Part shown: in pieces, positions 38,180 through 42,363 of the stretch
Layout of the letters: the number at the start of each line of letters is the position of its first letter
Numbering within the stretch: position 1 is the first letter of the stretch
Origin: a virus
Length of the DNA stretch: 42,363 bases
Strand: one strand, 5' to 3'
IMG/VR virus record: IMGVR_UViG_3300044991_000714
Span: 1-42,363 of that record
The notes under the pieces: model-generated
What the model was told of the DNA's origin: nothing
The model's database searches: none
What the model saw: only the letters and a program-made list of their open reading frames with translations
Program-made: the position numbers and the translations under genes

Positions 38180-38264
38180 GGTGACATGGCGTAATGGTAG
38201 CCGCAAAGGTCTTAAAAACCTTTAGATTAAATCTGTTTGGGTTCGAGTCCCAATGTCACCACCA
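38180..38264 (+). tRNA. tRNA-Leu(TAA)
   Basis: Acceptor GGTGACA pairs with TGTCACC, discriminator A, encoded CCA at 38262-38264. The anticodon stem AAGGT/ACCTT has loop CTTAAAA, giving anticodon TAA (reads TTA). A long variable arm (AGATTAAATCT) marks a class II tRNA; the T arm is TTGGG-TTCGAGT-CCCAA. Confidence 0.95.
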
Positions 38265-38284
38265 ATTTACTCTAAACATAACAC

Positions 38285-38617
38285 ATGAATAACAAAGAAA
38301 AAGAAATTATGGAGTTTCCCAAAGGACTTCATATCTATTACTATAATCGGAAAGGTCAGATGGTTGGCGTATTCGCCGCCACTGCGACTCAATTCGACCC
38401 TCATCGTTACTATGGTATTGGATGGTCGCTTTGTAACGTTAAAGACGGCGACATATTCGACAAGAACTTGGCAAAGAAGATCGCTTATGATCGGGCCTTT
38501 AAAGGCTCCGCTTCTCAAGTGCCAATCTCTATGCACAACAAGTATTACGAATACATTAGAATCGCCGCAAAGTATTTCAAAGATAAAAAATATATCGGCA
38601 ATCTTATTATTTATTAA
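38285..38617 (+). CDS. Hypothetical protein
   Basis: This 110 aa protein is basic and Tyr-rich (YYYNRKGQMVGVFAATATQF; HRYYGIGWSLCNVKDGDIF). The line looks like a compact beta-rich domain followed by a helix with KKIAYDRAF. I have an impression of a common phage hypothetical family, but no function. It is followed after a short gap by a TTGACA promoter. Confidence 0.55.
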   Translation: MNNKEKEIMEFPKGLHIYYYNRKGQMVGVFAATATQFDPHRYYGIGWSLCNVKDGDIFDKNLAKKIAYDRAFKGSASQVPISMHNKYYEYIRIAAKYFKDKKYIGNLIIY

Positions 38618-38625
38618 AAAAGCCC

Positions 38626-38653
38626 TTGACATTTACAAAAATCTCTCTACTCT
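38626..38653 (+). promoter_or_regulatory. Candidate promoter
   Basis: TTGACA at 38626-38631, a 16-nt spacer and TACTCT at 38648-38653, ending 7 nt before the ATG at 38661. The start would lie at or near the ATG, so the leader would be very short or absent. Confidence 0.45.
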
Positions 38654-38660
38654 CCTAACT

Positions 38661-38969
38661 ATGAAAAACTTCCTAGAACGTATGCGGTTTCGTTTTTATT
38701 CTATGTATTACGGCATGATTAAATACCGTAAAGAAAGAATAGAGCTGATCGACGAGCTTTGTCACATGGGCGCACAAGGTAAAACTTCTCTCGCCTTCGA
38801 CAAAGATGATGGCGGCGAACCTGTGGCAGTATTTGGAGTTAATATGGACATGAATTTTGAAGATGCTCGTTTTATGATCGTCTCTATCGAACCAAGAAAC
38901 AACTTCATTGACCGTTTCTTTAACACTGCCAGCCAAAACATTTCCCTCAAAACCTTCCGTTTAAAATAA
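38661..38969 (+). CDS. Hypothetical protein
   Basis: This 102 aa protein has an N-terminal basic and aromatic helix (MKNFLERMRFRFYSMYYGMI) that could associate with membranes or nucleic acid, then an acidic patch (DDGGEPVAVFGVNMD) and a basic end. An earlier frame start at 38364 lies inside the previous gene and is spurious. Family unknown. Confidence 0.5.
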   Translation: MKNFLERMRFRFYSMYYGMIKYRKERIELIDELCHMGAQGKTSLAFDKDDGGEPVAVFGVNMDMNFEDARFMIVSIEPRNNFIDRFFNTASQNISLKTFRLK

Positions 38970-38979
38970 TTTAAAACAC

Positions 38980-39210
38980 ATGAACCATAAAACTTCTGAA
39001 AGCGACTCTTTCGGACAATTTATTTTAGACCAAGCGTCAGAAAGAAAATTATCTTTTCATACTGCCTTGGCTAGTATATTAAGTGCAGCCGAATATTATG
39101 CACACGAAATAGAATATCAAGAATATCATTGCATCAAAAAAATTAGCCACCTTAAACAAGAATTAAAAGAATTAAAAACACATGAAACAAACACTCCAGT
39201 TCAATTCTAA
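38980..39210 (+). CDS. Hypothetical small protein
   Basis: This 76 aa protein is helical throughout, with a charged coiled-coil-like C-terminal half (KKISHLKQELKELKTHETNT). No motif. It overlaps the next gene by 29 nt. Confidence 0.5.
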   Translation: MNHKTSESDSFGQFILDQASERKLSFHTALASILSAAEYYAHEIEYQEYHCIKKISHLKQELKELKTHETNTPVQF

Positions 39211-39379
39211 AGAAGAGAAGTTAAACGACTTATGGAAAGAGTTTATTGATTTGCTTGAAATCACAGAAGAAAGCGACTCTGGTAACAAGTTTCGTCCAAA
39301 TTATATTGGTTCTTGCCGCGCATTAGACGGTCAAAGAATGAATCAAATCATTAAAGAAGCTAGGAAATTAACGTTTTAA
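39182..39379 (+). CDS. Hypothetical small protein
   Basis: This 65 aa protein starts inside the previous gene at ATG 39182. It is acidic with the segment LWKEFIDLLEITEESDSGNK and a basic end. It is weakly supported on its own, but the packed layout makes it plausible. Family unknown. Confidence 0.45.
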   Translation: MKQTLQFNSKEEKLNDLWKEFIDLLEITEESDSGNKFRPNYIGSCRALDGQRMNQIIKEARKLTF

Positions 39380-39383
39380 ACAA

Positions 39384-39629
39384 ATGAACCCAGCACCACG
39401 CACAACACAAGAAGAATGGGAAGAATGGGAAGGACAATGGATTGTCAGGGCCGATCTCGCAAGAGAGTTGGAAACGGAACTCACTGAAATAACAGCTCGC
39501 TTACATAATCTAAATTTAGATTTATCAACAGCTAACCACATGATAAAACTAGAAAGAGATCGCGCAGATACATTACAAACTAGATTAAATGAAATTGATG
39601 CTATGCTAAATAGCCCCGAAACATTTTAA
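39384..39629 (+). CDS. Hypothetical coiled-coil protein
   Basis: This 81 aa protein begins with an acidic, Trp-containing start (TTQEEWEEWEGQWIVRADLA) and continues as one long heptad-patterned helix to the end (LTEITARLHNLNLDLSTANH). It probably forms a dimeric coiled coil. Function unknown. Confidence 0.5.
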   Translation: MNPAPRTTQEEWEEWEGQWIVRADLARELETELTEITARLHNLNLDLSTANHMIKLERDRADTLQTRLNEIDAMLNSPETF

Positions 39630-39645
39630 GTGTAAATTAGAGTCT

Positions 39646-40233
39646 ATGAGTTCTGGAAAAAAAGACACAAACTATAAATCACACGTTCAATTAAAAGACG
39701 TTGTAATTGACGCATGGGAAAATCCATCTAATCCTGCTGATTGGGATGATGTTATGAAATTCTCGCAATGCGACAACGTTCAAGTAACAGGAGTAACAGT
39801 AAATGGCGGCAAAGAAGATTGCATTGACGCTGTTCGCGGTTCTAATTACTCGTTCACTAACATGACTTTAAACCCACTCAACAACGGCATTACCATAAAA
39901 GGTAGCATTGATGGATGGAATTTAAAAGATATTTTATTCACTCGTAAAGGCAAAGCATACACAATCGAAATCGGCCAGTACGACAACTACTGGACACCTT
40001 GGACAAAACCCACAAGAAATGGCACCATTGATAATGTATCTATGGAAGATAATTCAACTGTTGTTGTTCGCATTTGGGATGGCGAAGCTCCAAAGCAAAT
40101 TATTAACTGTAAGAACTTGAAGGTGTTAAAGATACCAAAGATTATCTGGTTCCCATATTTCTTCTTTCGCGCTATTCAAAAAGATAAAACTTTTATCAAG
40201 AAATGTATAGACAAAATGCGTGGCAAACTTTAA
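39646..40233 (+). CDS. Right-handed parallel beta-helix protein (pectate-lyase-like fold), orphan
   Basis: This 195 aa protein carries repeated strand-turn units: VQLKDVVIDAWENPSNPADW, DNVQVTGVTVNGGKEDCIDA, YSFTNMTLNPLNNGITIKGS and TIDNVSMEDNSTVVVRIWD. The pattern 'sn.v.v.gvtv..g.ed.id' is typical of pectate-lyase-type and phage tailspike beta-helices. At 195 aa it is much shorter than a full enzyme or spike (usually >300 aa), has no signal peptide, and ends in a hydrophobic, then basic, tail (IPKIIWFPYFFFRAIQKDK). It may be a fragment of a spike or a small structural protein. Confidence 0.6.
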   Translation: MSSGKKDTNYKSHVQLKDVVIDAWENPSNPADWDDVMKFSQCDNVQVTGVTVNGGKEDCIDAVRGSNYSFTNMTLNPLNNGITIKGSIDGWNLKDILFTRKGKAYTIEIGQYDNYWTPWTKPTRNGTIDNVSMEDNSTVVVRIWDGEAPKQIINCKNLKVLKIPKIIWFPYFFFRAIQKDKTFIKKCIDKMRGKL

Positions 40234-40258
40234 TATAAATTAGTAACTGTACACTACT

Positions 40259-40453
40259 ATGGAAAATCAAACACAAAATCAACCGCAACTCACACTAGAT
40301 GTTGCTTTCAATAATGTCGCTGCGCTTTATGAGCAAGCTCGTTTAACGCCAAAGGAACACAAAGTCATGGAAGCGAGCCTTCAAATGATCTTGGAGGTCG
40401 TTAAAGACAAGCTGGCGGCGTCTCAAGGTGGTTTGGCGGGCCTTGTTAAGTAA
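40259..40453 (+). CDS. Hypothetical small protein
   Basis: This 64 aa protein has a Gln-rich start (MENQTQNQPQLTLDVAFNNV) and a helical body with HKVMEASLQMILEVVKDKLA. It resembles small helical phage proteins that I cannot name. A strong terminator follows 26 nt downstream, so this is the end of a transcript. Confidence 0.55.
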   Translation: MENQTQNQPQLTLDVAFNNVAALYEQARLTPKEHKVMEASLQMILEVVKDKLAASQGGLAGLVK

Positions 40454-40479
40454 TTTACAAGCGTTTAACTCCACATCCT

Positions 40480-40525
40480 ATACCCCCAAAGGTGCCACTA
40501 AGCTAATTTGGGGGTATTTCTTTGT
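40480..40525 (+). terminator. Intrinsic terminator
   Basis: ATACCCCCAAA at 40480-40490 pairs perfectly with TTTGGGGGTAT at 40507-40517 (11 bp, five G-C pairs), with a 16-nt loop and a T-rich run TTCTTTGT after it. It closes the transcript ending at 40453. The reverse strand has AAA before the stem, so it is one-directional. Confidence 0.85.
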
Positions 40526-40589
40526 GTAATTAAACAACAGAGAACCCTATATAACTAGAAGCTCCAAATTATTAACCTTATCATTTTTT

Positions 40590-40946
40590 ATGGACGAACT
40601 TTTACTCATTAACTCAGTTCCAACCACATCAGAATTGATGTTTTTAGCGTTGATTTCCGTACCTGTTGCCCTAGTATTATTAGCTGAGTTTTATTATTCA
40701 AAAAAGGACGATGAATTTGATCGTTTTGAGGTCAAAAATGATGATAAATATGATCCTACACCTATTGATGAAAAAGAAGCGGTAAAAGTGAGCAAAAAAT
40801 TGAAGGAAAATGCAGTAGTTTTAGGAGTGAAAAAGCCCAAAGCCTTCAAGACAAAAAGAAAGCCCCAAAATACCAAGGTTTTAACGTCCAAAAGCGTCAA
40901 AAAGTCCCGCAACGATTACCTCAGTGATTTAGTAGATAAAGAATAA
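40590..40946 (+). CDS. Single-TM membrane protein with basic tail
   Basis: This 118 aa protein has one transmembrane helix at about 17-35 (LMFLALISVPVALVLLAEFY). A cytoplasmic tail that is first acidic (KKDDEFDRFEVKNDDKYDPT) then strongly basic (Lys/Pro/Thr-rich to the end) follows. No signal cleavage site. Its function is unknown; small membrane proteins of this type include holin- or inhibitor-like factors, but the sequence gives no further clue. Confidence 0.55.
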   Translation: MDELLLINSVPTTSELMFLALISVPVALVLLAEFYYSKKDDEFDRFEVKNDDKYDPTPIDEKEAVKVSKKLKENAVVLGVKKPKAFKTKRKPQNTKVLTSKSVKKSRNDYLSDLVDKE

Positions 40947-40964
40947 CGGTTTTATCCGTCCATT

Positions 40965-41060
40965 TACCCTAGATAAGATAAGGTAAAGATACACAACATA
41001 TATATAAGGATAATAAGAGAAAGAATAGATAAGAGATAGATATGTGAGATGAGTTGTTGT
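40965..41060. other. AT-rich intergenic stretch with iterated GATA/GATAA units
   Basis: The 217-bp gap 40947-41163 has no gene. At 40971-41045 the top strand is almost purely purine with several GATAA or GATA units (agataagataagg; ggataataag; agataagagatagata). This may be an unwinding or binding region, or simply low-complexity leader. A consensus-like promoter follows at 41120. Confidence 0.35.
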
Positions 41061-41119
41061 TTAAAATGCACCAACCTCGATTCCCATTTTTAATTAATTT
41101 AAAATCAACAAAATTTTCT

Positions 41120-41148
41120 TTGCATAATAGTATCTCTCTCTATATAAT
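41120..41148 (+). promoter_or_regulatory. Strong sigma70-like promoter
   Basis: TTGCAT at 41120-41125, a 17-nt spacer and TATAAT at 41143-41148, the best -10 and spacing seen in the window. It drives the single-TM gene at 41164. Confidence 0.65.
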
Positions 41149-41163
41149 CTATATACTTTACCT

Positions 41164-41403
41164 ATGATATTTCGATATATATTTACATACACAGCACTAG
41201 TTATAGTGTTGTTAATTATAGTGTTACCAATCGCGCTGTGCGCGAGCGCGATCATGGGAATCTTCACAACAATATCAAAATTATATAGTATGTTATATGA
41301 AACAAGTAGAGAGCTTTTTAAGACAGCTAAGAGTAGTATTGAAATGGCTAAGATAAAAAGAATGTTGACAAAGGTAATAAAAGAGAATACAATAGATGTA
41401 TAA
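41164..41403 (+). CDS. Small membrane protein
   Basis: This 79 aa protein has one long hydrophobic N-terminal helix (about 8-35, LVIVLLIIVLPIALCASAIM), then a basic amphipathic tail (KSSIEMAKIKRMLTKVIKEN). It follows the strongest promoter in the window. Small size, TM and basic tail fit holin/anti-holin or inhibitory membrane peptides, but there is no motif to decide. A longer hydrophobic frame on the other strand (41094-41444) is its antisense shadow. Confidence 0.55.
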   Translation: MIFRYIFTYTALVIVLLIIVLPIALCASAIMGIFTTISKLYSMLYETSRELFKTAKSSIEMAKIKRMLTKVIKENTIDV

Positions 41404-41467
41404 GTGGTATAATACCCTGACCCGGAAAACACTTTGAGACTCACCTAAAATAACGTAACTATTTAAT

Positions 41468-41884
41468 ATGTATCAATATAAAGCAAAAATCATTTCAGTC
41501 ATTGACGGAGACACTATTGAGGTCGATTTCGACCTTGGTTTCGGCGTTTGGTTGCGCGCACAGCGCATCCGACTAGATGGTATTGATACTCCAGAGAGCC
41601 GCACATCAGATAAAGAAGAGAAAGTAAGAGGAGTCTTATCTAAAGAGAAACTAAAAGAAGTATTATCTAAAGATGAGTATGTATATATAGAGACTAAATT
41701 AGATCCTAATGAAAAATTTGGCCGCATCTTAGCTAAACTATCAACACCATCTGGTATTGAAGTTAATAATTGGATGGTCGCCAATTACTATGCTGTTCCA
41801 TATCAAGGAGAAAACAAAGAGAAAGTAAAAGAATTACATTTGGCTAATGCTAAAATGCTAAAAGCAAAAGGTGAATTGAAGTAA
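41468..41884 (+). CDS. Thermonuclease-like nuclease (SNase family)
   Basis: This 138 aa protein has all staphylococcal-nuclease signatures in order: VIDGDTIEVD (D15 as Ca ligand), RIRLDGIDTPES with R35, D40, T41 and E43, and EKFGRILAKL with R86, which correspond to the catalytic R35, D40, T41, E43 and R87 of SNase. The enzyme hydrolyses DNA and RNA with Ca2+. No signal peptide, so it acts inside the infected cell, perhaps on host DNA. A charged insertion (about 46-70) separates the two halves. No Shine-Dalgarno precedes it. Confidence 0.9.
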   Translation: MYQYKAKIISVIDGDTIEVDFDLGFGVWLRAQRIRLDGIDTPESRTSDKEEKVRGVLSKEKLKEVLSKDEYVYIETKLDPNEKFGRILAKLSTPSGIEVNNWMVANYYAVPYQGENKEKVKELHLANAKMLKAKGELK

Positions 41885-41905
41885 GCTAAATATAGGAACC
41901 TAAAC

Positions 41906-42363
41906 ATGAATCAAAAACTGCTAAATATACTCTTATTATCTTTATTGTTAACAGGTTGCAGTTCCTTTATGAAGATGCCAGATGGTACTGTGGCTAATAA
42001 AAATGCGCCGATATTCGTTAAACCAAACACGAACAGCCCGGTTGTAAATAAGCAGCCAGTAGAAGCGACGCCAACAGCCGCGCGCCCGGCGATTGTCAAC
42101 TTCAATTCAGAGAAGTATATCATGGTAAAAGAAAGTGATTTGAATAAGTTAGTAGAAGAGAAGACTAAAGAAGCTATTTTAAATTCATATAAAAAGGTTC
42201 CAAACACGAATAGTATTTCTGCTAATAATGAGAACACGAATGGTAATGTTGTAAATAATGAGCAAGTAGATATAGTACCTATGGGCAAAGTACCTACAAT
42301 AGAGACTATCGCAATTAAACCACAACAAGAATCGTTCGTTGGCAGGTACGTAGTTACCGTACT
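41906..42363 (+). CDS. Lipoprotein with Asn-Thr-Asn repeats (3' end cut)
   Basis: The frame is open to the window end (about 152 codons). It begins with a lipoprotein signal ending LLLTGC (C18), so it is lipidated in the envelope. The mature part contains PNTNS twice, NENTN and VVNK/VVNN motifs, encoded by near copies of the DNA repeat CCAAACACGAA(C/T) at 42022, 42198 and 42233, and a charged middle (YIMVKESDLNKLVEEKTKEA). It could be an outer spanin or a surface lipoprotein; no decisive motif. A weak AGGAA lies 8 nt before the ATG. Confidence 0.65.
   Translation, partial: MNQKLLNILLLSLLLTGCSSFMKMPDGTVANKNAPIFVKPNTNSPVVNKQPVEATPTAARPAIVNFNSEKYIMVKESDLNKLVEEKTKEAILNSYKKVPNTNSISANNENTNGNVVNNEQVDIVPMGKVPTIETIAIKPQQESFVGRYVVTV

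Noticed and set aside
41094-41444. Long hydrophobic minus-strand frame of 116 codons
   Set aside because: It is the antisense of the single-TM gene at 41164-41403, which has a consensus-like promoter on the + strand; hydrophobic frames often mirror each other in AT-rich DNA.

Overview
The window looks like part of a large tailed dsDNA phage genome (long non-contractile, lambda/siphovirus-type tail) infecting a Gram-negative, fairly AT-rich host. The phage call rests on a lambda-order tail-tip module (L-K-I-J homologues), an rIIA-rIIB pair, a class Ia ribonucleotide reductase, a UV-damage endonuclease, three tRNA genes that all read A-ending codons, and many short, tightly packed or overlapping hypothetical genes. 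Gram-negative is inferred from the encoded curli outer-membrane channel, lipoproteins and signal peptides. No capsid, terminase or polymerase gene lies in the window, so it is a fragment. Most leaders lack a Shine-Dalgarno sequence; the host phylum cannot be named from sequence alone.

Layout. 1-5002 (+): the end of an unknown gene, a possible single-strand annealing protein, a GNAT-like protein, then nrdA and nrdB. 4999-17126 (-): the tail-tip cluster, transcribed as L, K (JAB domain only), a greatly enlarged I, an N-terminal J piece, an Ig-like protein and a giant J piece carrying an inserted vWA-like domain. 17157-26459 (+): a tightly coupled run with a GNAT-like protein, a secreted beta-rich protein, a zinc deaminase, a glycosyltransferase-like protein, four unknowns, and then a curli-like block: CsgF, CsgG, a curlin-repeat protein, a FecR-domain protein and a CHASE2 class III adenylate cyclase. 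26460-30131: one lone minus gene, a macro-like (A1S_2505-type) protein and nine small unknown genes. 30132-30774: a non-coding stretch with a large, highly structured candidate RNA of about 365 nt, tRNA-Gly(TCC), and a 43-nt direct repeat with a hairpin. 30775-36768: a nuclease-like protein, UvdE, two unknowns, rIIA, rIIB and two unknowns. 36791-42363: a DUF1599-like protein, tRNA-Thr(TGT), tRNA-Leu(TAA), small unknowns, an orphan beta-helix protein, a strong terminator, two single-TM proteins, an SNase-type nuclease and the start of a lipoprotein.

How the parts fit. The reductase and deaminase would feed nucleotide pools; UvdE, the annealing-like protein, the SNase and the PD-(D/E)XK-like protein act on nucleic acid; rIIA/rIIB are membrane/lysis-inhibition type proteins; the minus-strand block builds the tail tip. 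The two most unusual items are the five-gene curli/FecR/CHASE2-cyclase operon, which predicts that infected cells secrete an amyloid through a phage-encoded outer-membrane pore under a membrane cyclase, and the structured RNA beside tRNA-Gly, which resembles in setting (not demonstrably in sequence) the large phage RNAs GOLLD and ROOL. All homology calls are from recognised motifs; no database search was run.
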